Below, in pieces: positions 23,210 to 33,300 of a stretch of 36,113 nt of DNA. The translations under genes were made by a program, and so were the position numbers. Origin of the DNA: Candidatus Glassbacteria bacterium (GTDB lineage Bacteria; Gemmatimonadota; Glassbacteria; GWA2-58-10). The stretch covers positions 99,782 through 135,894 of the forward strand of contig VRUH01000003.1 in NCBI GenBank assembly GCA_019456185.1, in the 5' to 3' direction. The stretch's first letter is position 1. Each line of letters begins with the position of its first letter. The notes below the pieces were generated by a model that made no database searches, was not told the DNA's origin, and saw only the letters and a list, made by a program, of their open reading frames with translations.

Positions 23210-24445
23210 ATGGCGGGAGAACTGGTACAGCAGTTTTTTGCGCAGCGAATCGGCGGAGAAAATTTCGGCAGGGACGACACGGTCTACAAGTTCGAGAAGA
23301 TCAAGCGGGCCAAACGCGCGGCGATCAAGGATCATCCCGGCGTGGAGCTGATCGACCTGGGCGTGGGCGAACCTGACGGGATGACTCCCGCTCCCATCGT
23401 CGAGGCTCTCCGCCAGGAAGCGCAGCGATACGAGAACCGTGGTTACACGGATAACGGGATCGGCGAGTTCCGCGAGGCCGTGGCCTGGCACATGGAGCAT
23501 GTTTACGGTGTCGGCGGCCTGGATCCCGCGACCCAGATCAACCACAGTATCGGCAGCAAGAGCGCCCTGGCGCTGCTGCCCAGCGCGCTGGTGGATCCGG
23601 GCGATGTCGTGCTGATGACCGTCCCCGGCTACCCGGTGTTCGGCACCCACAGCGCCTGGTACGGCGCCGAGGTGGTTAACCTGCCGCTGACCGAGGATAA
23701 CGGCTTCCTGCCTGACCTCGACTCGCTGGACGAGGAAACCGCCCGTCGCGCCAAGGTGCTGGTGATCAATTACCCCAATAACCCCACCGGCAGGGCGGCG
23801 ACAGAGGATTTTTTCCGCGGGGTGATCGACTGGGCGCACCGCTACGAGGTGGCGATTATCCAGGACGCGGCCTACGCAGCGCTGGTCTACGGCCGTAAGC
23901 CGCTGAGCATTCTGTCAATCGATGGAGCGATGGACGTGGCGATCGAGCTGCACTCGCTCTCCAAGAGCTATAACATGACCGGCTGGCGGATCGGCTGGGT
24001 CTGCGGCAACGCTGGACTGGTGCAGGCGTTCGCCGAGGTCAAGGACCACTCGGACAGCGGCCAGTTCGCGGCCATCCAGAAAGCCGCCGCGGTGGGCCTG
24101 CGCAATCCGCAACTCACCGGGCAGATCGCCGGCAAATACGAGCGCAAGCTGAAACTGCTCTGCGGTGCGTTCGAGAAACTGGGGTACGAGACACGGATGC
24201 CCGAGGGCACGTTCTACCTGTTCATGAAAAGCCCGAGGGGGATCGAGGGCGGCCCGGAGTTCCAGACTGCCGAGGCCTGCTCCCAGTGGCTGATCCGCGA
24301 GCAGCTGATTTCCACCGTGCCCGAGGACACCGCCGGAGCTTTCCTTCGCGCCGGTGCGACATTTATCGCCAGGGACGAGGAGGATGAGAAACGGATCGCC
24401 GGAGAAATCGGCAACCGTCTCAGCGGCAGTAAGTTCGTGTTCTGA
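23210..24445 (+). CDS. dapL: LL-diaminopimelate aminotransferase (DapL pathway)
   Basis: A 411-residue class I/II aminotransferase that converts tetrahydrodipicolinate directly to LL-diaminopimelate using glutamate, skipping the succinylase or acetylase branch. Diagnostic features are the N-terminal LIDLGVGEPDGMTP, the segment YENRGYTDNGIGEFREAV, NYPNNPTGR for substrate carboxylate and cofactor binding, and the PLP-Lys252 in SLSKSYNMTGWRIGW. This matches the DapL type known from Chlamydiae, plants and many uncultured bacteria. The absence of dapC, dapD and dapE from the cluster agrees with it. It lies 27 bases after dapF and has GGAG about nine bases upstream. Confidence 0.9.
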   Translation: MAGELVQQFFAQRIGGENFGRDDTVYKFEKIKRAKRAAIKDHPGVELIDLGVGEPDGMTPAPIVEALRQEAQRYENRGYTDNGIGEFREAVAWHMEHVYGVGGLDPATQINHSIGSKSALALLPSALVDPGDVVLMTVPGYPVFGTHSAWYGAEVVNLPLTEDNGFLPDLDSLDEETARRAKVLVINYPNNPTGRAATEDFFRGVIDWAHRYEVAIIQDAAYAALVYGRKPLSILSIDGAMDVAIELHSLSKSYNMTGWRIGWVCGNAGLVQAFAEVKDHSDSGQFAAIQKAAAVGLRNPQLTGQIAGKYERKLKLLCGAFEKLGYETRMPEGTFYLFMKSPRGIEGGPEFQTAEACSQWLIREQLISTVPEDTAGAFLRAGATFIARDEEDEKRIAGEIGNRLSGSKFVF

Positions 24446-24520
24446 GGTCTCCTTTTTTGCATGACCTTGCAAAACACGAATGACCATATCGGCAAAATCT
24501 CCAAATTCCAAGGAGGCAAC

Positions 24521-25387
24521 ATGTTTTCCGGCTCGATAGTCGCCTTGATCACGCCTTTTCGCGATGGAAAGATCGACGAGCAGGCGCTGGCCGGACTGGT
24601 GGATTTCCATGTCGAGAACGGGACCAGCGCGGTGCTCCCCTGCGGGACCACCGGCGAGTCCGCCACCATGAGTCACGAAGAGCACCTTCAGGTTATCAGG
24701 ATCGTAATCGAGGCCGCCGCCGGGCGCATCCCGGTAATCGCCGGCACGGGCAGCAACAGCACAGCCGAGGCGACCCATCTGACCTCCGAGGCGGCCAGGC
24801 TGGGTGCCGACGGGGCTTTACTGGTATGCCCCTATTACAACAAGCCCACCCAGGAAGGCCTGTACCTGCACTATCGCAAGGTCGCCGAAGAGGTCGATAT
24901 CCCGCAGATAGTGTACAACGTCCCCAGCCGCACCAGCCGGAATATCGAGCCGGAGACGATTGCCAGGCTGGCCGGGTTGAAAAATATCGTGGCGGTCAAG
25001 GAGGCCTCCGGCAGCCTGGACCAGGCCAGCCGGATCGCCTCGCTGTGCGATATAACGATCCTCTCGGGCGATGATTCCCTGACCCTGCCGCTGATGAGTG
25101 TCGGGGCCAGGGGCGTGATCAGCGTGGCCGCCAATGTGGCGCCCGCTCGCACCGCGGCGTTGTGCAGCGCCTGGCTCGACGGAGACTCCGAGGGCGCGCG
25201 CAGGATTCATTACGAGCTGATGCCGTTGTTCAAGGCCCTGTTCCTTGAAACCAACCCGATTCCGGTCAAGGCGGCTGTGGCGGCGATGGGCAAGGTGGCC
25301 GAGGAGTACCGTCTGCCGCTCTGCCCGCTTGCCGACTCCAACCGCTCCAGGCTGATGGCTGTGCTGAAAAAGCAGGGTTTGGTCTGA
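24521..25387 (+). CDS. dapA: 4-hydroxy-tetrahydrodipicolinate synthase
   Basis: A 288-residue TIM-barrel aldolase condensing pyruvate with aspartate semialdehyde, the committed step of the DAP branch. The Schiff-base Lys160 in AVKEASG and the proton-relay Tyr132 in YNVPSRT are present, with YYNKPTQEG and the N-terminal GSIVALITPF also typical. The start at 24521 is chosen for the AGGAGG seven bases upstream; an earlier in-frame start would add 20 residues unlike the family. In many bacteria this enzyme is lysine-inhibited; whether it is here cannot be read from sequence alone. Confidence 0.97.
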   Translation: MFSGSIVALITPFRDGKIDEQALAGLVDFHVENGTSAVLPCGTTGESATMSHEEHLQVIRIVIEAAAGRIPVIAGTGSNSTAEATHLTSEAARLGADGALLVCPYYNKPTQEGLYLHYRKVAEEVDIPQIVYNVPSRTSRNIEPETIARLAGLKNIVAVKEASGSLDQASRIASLCDITILSGDDSLTLPLMSVGARGVISVAANVAPARTAALCSAWLDGDSEGARRIHYELMPLFKALFLETNPIPVKAAVAAMGKVAEEYRLPLCPLADSNRSRLMAVLKKQGLV

Positions 25388-25421
25388 ACCGGGCGCAACT
25401 GGAACGGGAAAGGATTTGTCC

Positions 25422-26225
25422 ATGATTGAGATCTGTCTTGTCGGCGCCTGCGGCAGAATGGGCAAGCGGATTGCCGCGGCGATTGCCGGCAGCGATGATG
25501 CCAAACTCTCCGGCGCGGTCGAATCCGGAGCCCATCCGGAGCTTGGCCGGGATATCGGCGAAGCGGCCGGGTTGGCGCCGGCGGGAGTGGAAGTCACCGA
25601 CAAGCTGGCCGAAGCTGTTGCCGGCTCATCGGTGGTTATCGATTTCTCCCTGCCCGGCTCGGTGGTCCGCACGGCCCAAACCTGCATCGATAAGCGAGTG
25701 CCGCTGGTTACGGGCGTGACAGGCCTGGACAGCGGCCAGGTGGAGGTATTGGAGAAAGCGGCTCAAGAGCTGGCGGTTGTGTGGGCGCCCAACATGAGTG
25801 TCGGGGTCAACCTGATGTTCAAGGTGGCCGGCGAGGTGGCCCGCGTGCTGGGCGACGATTACGACGTGGAGATATTCGAGACCCATCACCGGTTCAAGCG
25901 CGACGCCCCGTCCGGTACGGCCAAACGCCTGGCCGAGATAATCGCCGAGGCCCTCGGCCGTAACATGGACGAGGTGGGATGCTGGGGCCGCAAGGGGATC
26001 ACCGGCGAGCGCGACCCCAGGGAAATCGCGGTCCATAGCCTTCGCACCGGAGATGTCGTCGGCGAGCACACGGCCGTGTTCGGCACCCTGGGAGAGCGGT
26101 TCGAGATCACTCACCGCGCCCACAGCCGCGACACCTTCGCCCGCGGTTCGGTGGTCGCGGCCCGGTTCGCCGTGTCAGCCAAACCGGGACTTTACGATAT
26201 GCAGGACGTGCTGGGCTTGCGGTAG
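25422..26225 (+). CDS. dapB: 4-hydroxy-tetrahydrodipicolinate reductase
   Basis: A 267-residue NAD(P)H-dependent reductase giving tetrahydrodipicolinate, the substrate for DapL. It has the N-terminal nucleotide fold GACGRMGK, the FSLPGS and TGVTGL segments and WAPNMSVGVN. The catalytic H155-H156 and K159 lie in ETHHRFKRDAPSGTA, a complete active site. An AAAGGA site precedes the ATG at 25422; a TTG two codons upstream is less likely. It follows dapA by 34 bases. Confidence 0.97.
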   Translation: MIEICLVGACGRMGKRIAAAIAGSDDAKLSGAVESGAHPELGRDIGEAAGLAPAGVEVTDKLAEAVAGSSVVIDFSLPGSVVRTAQTCIDKRVPLVTGVTGLDSGQVEVLEKAAQELAVVWAPNMSVGVNLMFKVAGEVARVLGDDYDVEIFETHHRFKRDAPSGTAKRLAEIIAEALGRNMDEVGCWGRKGITGERDPREIAVHSLRTGDVVGEHTAVFGTLGERFEITHRAHSRDTFARGSVVAARFAVSAKPGLYDMQDVLGLR

Positions 26226-26292
26226 CGGTATGTCAACTTTTTGTTCTGCTTAACAACCAACTTCAGTGGCTGTGATTATTAAGGAGGATTAG

Positions 26293-27486
26293 ATGTCCGT
26301 CTCACAGTGCGTTTCCCGGATTGAGCCATCGATTACCCTGGCGATAACCGCCAAGGCCAAGGCGATGAAGGCCGAGGGGATCGATGTTGTCGGCCTGAGT
26401 GCGGGCGAACCCGATTTCGACACTCCGGACAATATCAAACAGGCCGCGATCAAGGCGATCAACGACGGGTTCACCAAATACACGCCCGCGGTCGGCATAC
26501 CTCCCCTGCGCCAGGCGATTGCCGAAAAGTTCAAGAAAGACAACGGACTCGATTACGCTCTCGAGCAGGTGATTGTCAATTGCGGCGCCAAGCACTCGGT
26601 GTTCCTGGCCGTTATGGCGCTGGTGGACCCGGGCGACGAGGTGATTATCCCGGCACCATACTGGGTCAGCTATCCCGAAATGACCAAGGCGGCGGGCGGA
26701 ACGCCGGTGATTGTCGAAACCACCGCCGAGAGCGAGTACAAAATTACGGCGCAGCAGCTCAAGGACGCGACAACTCCCAAATCCAGGCTGCTGATCCTCA
26801 ACTCGCCCTCGAACCCCAGCGGGATGGTGTACTCGCGCCAGGAGTTGACCGAACTGGCCGAGGTGCTCAGGGACAGCAGCGTTTACGTGATCAGCGACGA
26901 GATCTACGAGAAAATCCTCTACGACGGCGCGGAGCATGTCTCGATTGCGACCCTGGACGAGGAGGTTTTCTCCCGTACGATCGTGATCAACGGGGCCAGC
27001 AAGTGCTACTCGATGACCGGCTGGCGGATCGGCTACGCTGCCGGCCCGCTGGATGTGATCAAAGGGATGGGCAAGCTGCAGAGCCAGGAGACCTCGAACC
27101 CCACCAGCATCTCGCAGGTGGCTGCGTTAGAGGCCCTGCAGGGCCCGCAGGACAGTGTGGCGATGATGGTGCGGGCATTCGACGAGCGGCGCAAGTATCT
27201 GGTCGGCCGGTTGAACTCGATCGACGGCGTGAGCTGTATCATGCCCAGGGGCGCGTTCTATGCGTTTCCGGATTTCAGCGCCTACCACGGCCGCAGCGCC
27301 GATGGGAAAAAGATCGGGGGCAGTGTGGGCCTCAGCGATTACCTGCTGGAGAAAAGCCACGTGGCCGTGGTCCCCGGCGGCGGGTTCGGCTTGGATGCCA
27401 ACCAGCGCCTGAGCTACGCCACCTCGATGGAGATGCTGGAGAAAGCTCTGGACCGGATCGAAGAGGGCCTGGCCGCGCTGAGCTGA
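26293..27486 (+). CDS. Pyridoxal-phosphate aspartate-type aminotransferase (class I)
   Basis: A 397-residue aminotransferase of the aspartate aminotransferase Ib type. Features are the N-terminal GLSAGEPDFDTP, NSPSNPSGMVY for cofactor binding, DEIYEKILYDG, the PLP-Lys237 in GASKCYSMTGWRIGY and the C-terminal Arg region after GFGLDANQRLSYA. The expected reaction is oxaloacetate plus glutamate to aspartate, which would feed this lysine operon at its origin; prephenate or other keto-acid use is also possible. A strong AAGGAGGA site lies just ahead of the ATG. A 67-bp gap after dapB leaves room for an extra promoter, but a bidirectional terminator only follows this gene, so it closes the operon. 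Confidence 0.88.
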   Translation: MSVSQCVSRIEPSITLAITAKAKAMKAEGIDVVGLSAGEPDFDTPDNIKQAAIKAINDGFTKYTPAVGIPPLRQAIAEKFKKDNGLDYALEQVIVNCGAKHSVFLAVMALVDPGDEVIIPAPYWVSYPEMTKAAGGTPVIVETTAESEYKITAQQLKDATTPKSRLLILNSPSNPSGMVYSRQELTELAEVLRDSSVYVISDEIYEKILYDGAEHVSIATLDEEVFSRTIVINGASKCYSMTGWRIGYAAGPLDVIKGMGKLQSQETSNPTSISQVAALEALQGPQDSVAMMVRAFDERRKYLVGRLNSIDGVSCIMPRGAFYAFPDFSAYHGRSADGKKIGGSVGLSDYLLEKSHVAVVPGGGFGLDANQRLSYATSMEMLEKALDRIEEGLAALS

Positions 27487-27525
27487 TCTGCCCTGCGGCA
27501 AGTCAGACAATAATGAGTCAATAGA

Positions 27526-27553
27526 AAAGCCCGGCGGATATCCGCCGGGCTTT
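27526..27553. terminator. Bidirectional intrinsic terminator
   Basis: A perfect 28-bp palindrome starting AAAGCCCGGCGGAT, with A- and T-runs at its ends, centred at 27539/27540. It lies between the convergent aminotransferase and GWxTD genes and can terminate in both directions. Confidence 0.85.
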
Positions 27554-27583
27554 CTGCATGCAACTCTGGTTTGCGAATCGCCG

Positions 27584-29920
27584 CTATTTGACGATAAAGA
27601 ACTTGGACGTGCGGGTAATCTGATGCCCCGTGGCGACATCGATGACGACGATACTGAGGTTGTACTCGCCGGCCGGCGAATCGCTGATATCAATCGAGAT
27701 GTATTCCTGCTGGACAATCCGCTCGGGATCGGCTTCCTTCTGGAACGTCATCGTAATCTTGCCCTTCTCCTCATCGCTCTTGAACAGATTGCCAAAGGGC
27801 GAGAATATCTTGGCGGCCAGGTTCCGGTCCAGGCTTTCGGCCTCGATAGTGAAATCGACGTGGTAGTCTTTCTTACCCTCATCGCTCTCGGTCAGGAAAT
27901 AAATCTCGTAGTAAACGAACACGGCCTGTTCCCGCCTGAAGGTCCGCGAGGGCAGCGGCATAACATTGTACGCCCCGCGGGTGAACTTGCCGCGTTTCTC
28001 TCCATCGAACGGAGTAATGTTGCTGGCCAGCACGATCTGGCTGATGCTGAACTGGTCGGGCTGGTAGTGGGTGACGTCGATATCGCCCTTGTAAATACCC
28101 ATGTTATCGTTACCCAGGTCCTTGACACTGACCGAGTAATGGTACTCTCCCGGAGGCAGGTTCAGCGTCTGCTTATCGACCAGCAGCAGCCCCTTGGTTT
28201 TCATATCCGGTTCCTGGCTCAGCTGATAGCTGCGGCGGTTGTACACGCGGTCCACCTCGTTCCAGTTCTGGTCGAAGACCGCGAAGGTGCTCTCGTAGTT
28301 CACGCGCACACCGATAATGTCGCGCTTGAATTCCAGACTCGACACGGGCAGGCCGTAAAAGATACTCACGTTGCTGTTGGCGTTCATGGCCATGAAATCA
28401 GCTGTGTAGTAATAGTAGTCCATCGGCTCGGAACCCATGTCGGGGATATAGGTCTCGCTCTCCATGCCCGTGGTCAGGGCGGCTTCCACCAGATCGGCCT
28501 CCATCATGCGCCAGGTGGTTGTCAGCTCCTGCCCGAGGTAACTGGGGTCGTCGAAATCAACTCGTTCGTTGTAGAGGCGAATGTAAAGCGGATCAATTTC
28601 TATCCTGCTCCAGAGCAGGTCTCGCAGGTTCTGGCTGAAATCGTCCGCTTGCAGGACCAGGGGGTCACCACCCGGGTTATCGGGATCGTCACGGGTGGTG
28701 AACGACGGGGTGAACCCGGAGCCGATCACTGCCTCGAGCAGGCTGTTGGCGAGTAAATAGGAGCTTGAGATCCTGACGAAATGGAAGACGAAGTTGTCGG
28801 GCCGGCGGTAATAAACCCAAGATTCGTTATCGCGGATACCGAAGTTGCCCACCAGGTCGGCGTACTCATCGGGCTTACCGTGCTTGATGTAGACGATACC
28901 CCGGTCGTCATAACCCTTGGTCTGCTTCATCGTGTAGTACTGCTTGGCGTAGTTCAGCCTGTGGTAGTGCTCCACCAGCCGCTCATTGTATTCGGTTGTG
29001 GGCGACGGGTCGTGGCTTTTCCAGAACTTGCGGAAGAACAGTTTTTTCTGGTCGATTGTCCTGGCCCGGCTCCACTCGTCCTTTTCCTTGGGCATCAGGA
29101 TATCGAGGATATCGCGGTACATCTCGCGGGCGGCGATCTCATTGAGATCGTTAAGACACTGGAAGTAGTACACGCTGGCGATCCGGTTGTCTTCGATCAC
29201 GAAGAAGGCGCGGGCCATCAGCAGCTTCATCAGGGCCGACATCTCTTCGGGACCCTGGCTGGAGAGGTCGGAGAGAATGGCCTGGGCGATATCCTTGTTA
29301 TAGATATCGAAGAAGCTCAGGCCCATCGTATAGATCCCCTCGCTCTGGTCCGGGTTGCGTTCGAGCATGCGCTGGAACAGGTCCAGCGCCCCGCGGTTCT
29401 GCCCGGTTCTTACATACAGCTTGCCCAGGTGTTCGCTGGCGTTGTGCTGTTTGTGGTCCACGGCCACGATATTTTCCAGCAGATTGATCGCCACCTGGTA
29501 ATTCTCGGGGTCTTCCTGGTCGATATAGTCGTCGGCGTGCTCCCAGTTGGCTTCAACGTAGTATTTGATATTTACCGGAAAGTTATCCCAGCCACCGAAA
29601 GGCAGATGGAAACCGTTGCGGGCCGATTCCAGGAACAGCTTGCTGACTTCCCGCTCCGCCTCTTTGAGGTTTTCCACCTGGCCGGTCGCCGCCAGAGCTT
29701 TGTAGAACAGCGCTTCACCCGCATTGGGATTCGAGGCGAGGTAATCGTCCATCAATGCAATCGCGGCACTGTAATTACTGCCCTTGATCATTTCCCGCGC
29801 CCGTTCCACTTTCTGCTGGAGATCGGAACCGGCGGGGGCAGTTTCCTGAGCGGTCAAGATTACCGGTGCGGCAGCTATTATGAAGGCAGTCAAGACCGAA
29901 CAGATATTGCGACCCATCAT
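27584..29920 (-). CDS. GWxTD-domain secreted protein with N-terminal TPR-like repeats
   Basis: A 778-residue protein with a signal peptide (MMGRNICSVLTAFIIAAAPV, cut near AQETA) and about four TPR-like helical pairs at residues 35-220 (for example AIALMDDYLASNPNAGEALF and ALDLFQRMLERNPDQSEGIY). The family core follows: FFRKFWKSHDPSPTTEYNER, a NYAKQYY segment and then RGIVYIKHGKPDE. The defining GWxTD motif is degenerate here (KGYDDRG at about 335-341). The last 450 residues are beta-rich, with a C-terminal PAGEYNLSIVVIDVATG strand-rich module typical of the family. GWxTD proteins are largely confined to Acidobacteria and FCB-related phyla and have no known function. An AGGAG site precedes two consecutive ATG codons; the first is used here. 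Confidence 0.75.
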   Translation of the reverse strand: MMGRNICSVLTAFIIAAAPVILTAQETAPAGSDLQQKVERAREMIKGSNYSAAIALMDDYLASNPNAGEALFYKALAATGQVENLKEAEREVSKLFLESARNGFHLPFGGWDNFPVNIKYYVEANWEHADDYIDQEDPENYQVAINLLENIVAVDHKQHNASEHLGKLYVRTGQNRGALDLFQRMLERNPDQSEGIYTMGLSFFDIYNKDIAQAILSDLSSQGPEEMSALMKLLMARAFFVIEDNRIASVYYFQCLNDLNEIAAREMYRDILDILMPKEKDEWSRARTIDQKKLFFRKFWKSHDPSPTTEYNERLVEHYHRLNYAKQYYTMKQTKGYDDRGIVYIKHGKPDEYADLVGNFGIRDNESWVYYRRPDNFVFHFVRISSSYLLANSLLEAVIGSGFTPSFTTRDDPDNPGGDPLVLQADDFSQNLRDLLWSRIEIDPLYIRLYNERVDFDDPSYLGQELTTTWRMMEADLVEAALTTGMESETYIPDMGSEPMDYYYYTADFMAMNANSNVSIFYGLPVSSLEFKRDIIGVRVNYESTFAVFDQNWNEVDRVYNRRSYQLSQEPDMKTKGLLLVDKQTLNLPPGEYHYSVSVKDLGNDNMGIYKGDIDVTHYQPDQFSISQIVLASNITPFDGEKRGKFTRGAYNVMPLPSRTFRREQAVFVYYEIYFLTESDEGKKDYHVDFTIEAESLDRNLAAKIFSPFGNLFKSDEEKGKITMTFQKEADPERIVQQEYISIDISDSPAGEYNLSIVVIDVATGHQITRTSKFFIVK

Positions 29921-29969
29921 TAGCGCACTCCTTTAACCTATAAAATGGGTTGAACTTTATTGTTCCGCC

Positions 29970-29998
29970 ATTACAGAGGAAACAGATAATTCAATCAA
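29970..29998 (-). promoter_or_regulatory. Predicted promoter for the GWxTD gene
   Basis: On the minus strand, TTGATT (29998-29993) and TGTAAT (29975-29970) are 17 bases apart. Starting near 29963 would give a leader of about 43 bases. Prediction from consensus only. Confidence 0.3.
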
Positions 29999-30328
29999 AG
30001 CTTGCGGCCGGATTTCCCTGCCCGGCTTAGCGGCGGATTTGGGATTTAATACCACCGTTCCGGCCTGAAAGTTCAAAATAAGACACCTACCTTCCATTAT
30101 CAACTGATTTAAACACTTTTCCGTTTCCAATGCAAGGAAATAGGGCCTATCGCCCCCGATCAACTATTAAACCTTGCCTTAGCCGGCCAGCTTAATACTT
30201 GAAAAGAAAACCGTTGATGCCTATATTAATTGTCTTTCACATAACCGTTTCAAGCCCACCCGGCTGGATTACCAGAACCGCTTGACGGGCTTTGTCTTTC
30301 AACAACTTATACACTCGATTGCAGGGCA
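29999..30328. other. AT-richer divergent spacer between the GWxTD gene and ileS
   Basis: Together with 29921-29998 this is a 408-bp gap between divergent genes. No convincing gene, repeat or RNA is seen. A TTGACG at 30282-30287 lies 20 bases before TATACA (30308-30313), a promoter-like pair for ileS with too long a spacer. No T-box GGTGG-type signal or terminator precedes ileS. Confidence 0.5.
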
Positions 30329-33300
30329 ATGTTCAAAGAATATTCAAAAGAATTCAAGCTGCCGGACCTGGAACAGGAAATCATCTCGTTCTGGGAAGAC
30401 AACAATGTCTTTCAAGACAGTGTCGGCCGCAACGAGGGCCGTGAAAGATTCGTGTTTTACGAAGGCCCGCCCACCGCCAACGGCCGGCCGGGCATCCATC
30501 ACGTGATCAGCCGTACGATCAAGGACCTGGTTTGCCGGTATTACACTATGCGCGGTTACCATGTACCCCGCAAAGCAGGCTGGGACACTCATGGCCTGCC
30601 GGTGGAAATCGAAGTCGAGAGGCAGCTCCAGATCAGCGGCAAGCAGCAGATTGAGGAATATGGCGTCGAGAAGTTCAACACACTCTGCCGGCAAAGCGTC
30701 TTCAAGTACCTGAAGGACTGGCAGGAACTGACCCGCCGGATGGGCTACTGGCTGGACTACGAAAACCAGTATAGCACTTTCGACCGGGACTATATCGAAA
30801 CGGTCTGGTGGCTCCTCAAGCAGATGTGGGACAAGAAACTCCTGTACAAGGGCGCGAAAATCCTGCCCTACTGCCCCCGTTGCGGCACCGGGCTTTCGAG
30901 CCACGAAGTTGCGCTGGGATACAGGGAAGTGGAAGACCCCAGCGTGTTCGTGCGGATGAAGCTCGCCGAGGAGCCGGACACCAGCTTCCTCGTCTGGACC
31001 ACCACTCCCTGGACATTGATCTCCAACGTGGCCCTCGCCGTGGGCGCCGACCACACGTATGCCAGGGTGAAACATGGCGATGAGACCTTGATCATGGCCG
31101 AAGCGCTCGTCTCGAAGGTGCTGGGCGAGGACGCCGAGGTGCTGGAAACGTTCCCCGGCCGCCAACTGGAACACAAGCGTTACCGGCGCCTGTTCGATTT
31201 CGTGCCCGCCCCCGAGGGCAAGGATGCGTTCTATGTCACCCTGGCCGACTTTGTCAGCCTCGAGGACGGTACCGGGATCGTGCATATCGCCCCGGCCTTC
31301 GGGGCCGACGATTACGAGCTGTCTCGCCGCTACGGCCTTCCGCTGCTGCAGCCGGTCGATGAAGCGGGCTGTTTCACCCCGGAAGTCAAGCCCTGGGCCG
31401 GCAAGTCCGTCAAGAGCGCGGATCCCGAAATAACGGAAAACCTCCATCAGCGCGGACTGCTGTTCCACAGGGAAAGCTACTTCCACAACTATCCGTTCTG
31501 CTGGCGCTGCAGCACGCCCCTGCTCTACTACGCGCGCGACAGCTGGTTTATCAGCACCAGCCGGTTCCGGGAACAACTGCTGAAAAACAACTCATCGGTT
31601 AACTGGTACCCCGCCGAGGTGGGCCAGGGACGGTTCGCCGAATGGCTGGAAAACAATGTCGACTGGGCGCTCAGCCGCGACCGCTACTGGGGAACACCCC
31701 TGCCTATCTGGATCTGCGATGACTGCGGCCATCAGCACGCGGTCGGCAGTGTGAGCGAACTGCTGGAGATGGGCCGCGGTGTGGCCGACGATATCGACCT
31801 GCACAAACCCTACGTGGACGAGATTGTCCTTGACTGCCCCAAATGCGATGGAGCCATGCACCGGGTGCCGCAGGTAATCGACTGCTGGTTCGACTCGGGA
31901 TCGATGCCGTTCGCGCAGTTGCATTACCCGTTCGAAAACGAAAACGAGTTCGGCGACAACTTCCCCTGCCATTTCATTTGCGAAGGTCTGGACCAGACCC
32001 GCGGCTGGTTCTACAGCCTGCTGGCGATCAGCACCCTGATCACCGGCAAGGCCCCCTACCGCAACGTGCTGGTCAATGACCTGATTCTGGATAAAACCGG
32101 TCAGAAGATGAGCAAGTCGGCGGGCAACACTGTCGATCCGTGGGATGTGTTCAATACCCACGGCGCCGACCCGCTGCGCTGGTATCTGCTGACTGTCAGC
32201 CAGCCCTGGCTGCCCAAGCGTTTCGATACCGACGGCGTTGGCGAGGTGGTCCGCAAATTTTTCGACACCCTGCTGAACGTCTACTCCTTCTTCGCCATCT
32301 ACGCCAATATCGACAAGTTCGCACCCGGAGATGAAGGTCTGGGCGAGGTTGAATTGACCGACGAACTGGACCTGTGGGTTATCAGCCGGCTCAACTCGAC
32401 TGTCGACGCCGTGCGCAAAGCGATGGACGGCTACGACCTGACCCGCGCCGCCCGCACTGTCCAGCGGTTCTTAATCGATGATGTCAGCAACTGGTATGTC
32501 CGCCGCAACCGCCGGCGGTTCTGGCAGAGCGGAGATTCCAGCGATAAACGCGCCGCGTTTACCACGCTGTGGGAAGTACTGGTGAAGGTTAGCCAGCTGA
32601 TGGCTCCGTTCGCGCCTTTCTTCAGCGAATCGCTCTACCGCAAACTCGTGGCCGACCAGTTTCCCGGCCGGCCTCAGAGCGTTCACCTCAGCGATTACCC
32701 CGAGGTCCAGCCAGGCAGGATCGACAGCGTTCTCGAAGCACGCATGGAGGCCGCCCAGCAACTGGTGATTCTGGGACGGGCGGCGCGCAACCGCAGCAAA
32801 ATCAAGGTGCGCCAGCCGCTGGCCAGGATGCTTGTCCAGACACCCGGCAGTCTGTCGGACGCCGACCTGGAAAAGATCGGCCGGATTGTCCGTGAGGAAA
32901 TCAATGTCAAGGCAATCGTGCCGGTGGAAAACGCCTACGACTACGTAACGCTCTCGGTAAAACCGAATTTCAAGGTGGCCGGCCCCAGGTTCGGCCCCCG
33001 GGTCAAGGACCTGGCCACGGCGCTGGACGCCCTCTCTCAGCAGCGGATCCGGAGCCTGCACAGCCAGGGCCGGATCGAGATCGAGATGGGTTCCGGCAAA
33101 GTTGAAATCGGCTCCGGTGAAGTCGAGCTGCGTACTTCCGACCGGGAGGGGTTCGTCGTCGAGGCCGACGGCGGCTATGGAGTGGTGCTGGCCTCCGCTC
33201 TCGATGAGCCGCTGAGGCGCGAGGGAATTGCCCGCGAGCTGGTGAACAAGATCCAGAACATGCGTAAGTCGGCCGGCTTCGAGGTCCTGGACCGGATCGA

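Noticed and set aside
22151-23839. Long open frame (562 codons) on the minus strand across dapF
   Set aside because: It is fully antisense to lysA, dapF and dapL, which are supported by conserved motifs; high GC codon bias leaves such antisense frames open.
26580-27524. 314-codon plus-strand frame overlapping the aminotransferase
   Set aside because: It is an alternate frame of the aminotransferase gene with low-complexity Gln/Arg/Gly content.
28781-29923. 380-codon plus-strand frame across the GWxTD gene
   Set aside because: Antisense shadow of a gene with a signal peptide, TPR-like repeats and family motifs.
29957-30163. 68-codon minus-strand frame in the spacer before the GWxTD gene
   Set aside because: No ribosome site, no family resemblance, and it overlaps the predicted promoter.
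30344-31576. 410-codon minus-strand frame inside ileS
   Set aside because: Antisense to the strongly conserved ileS catalytic and editing domains; no recognisable product.
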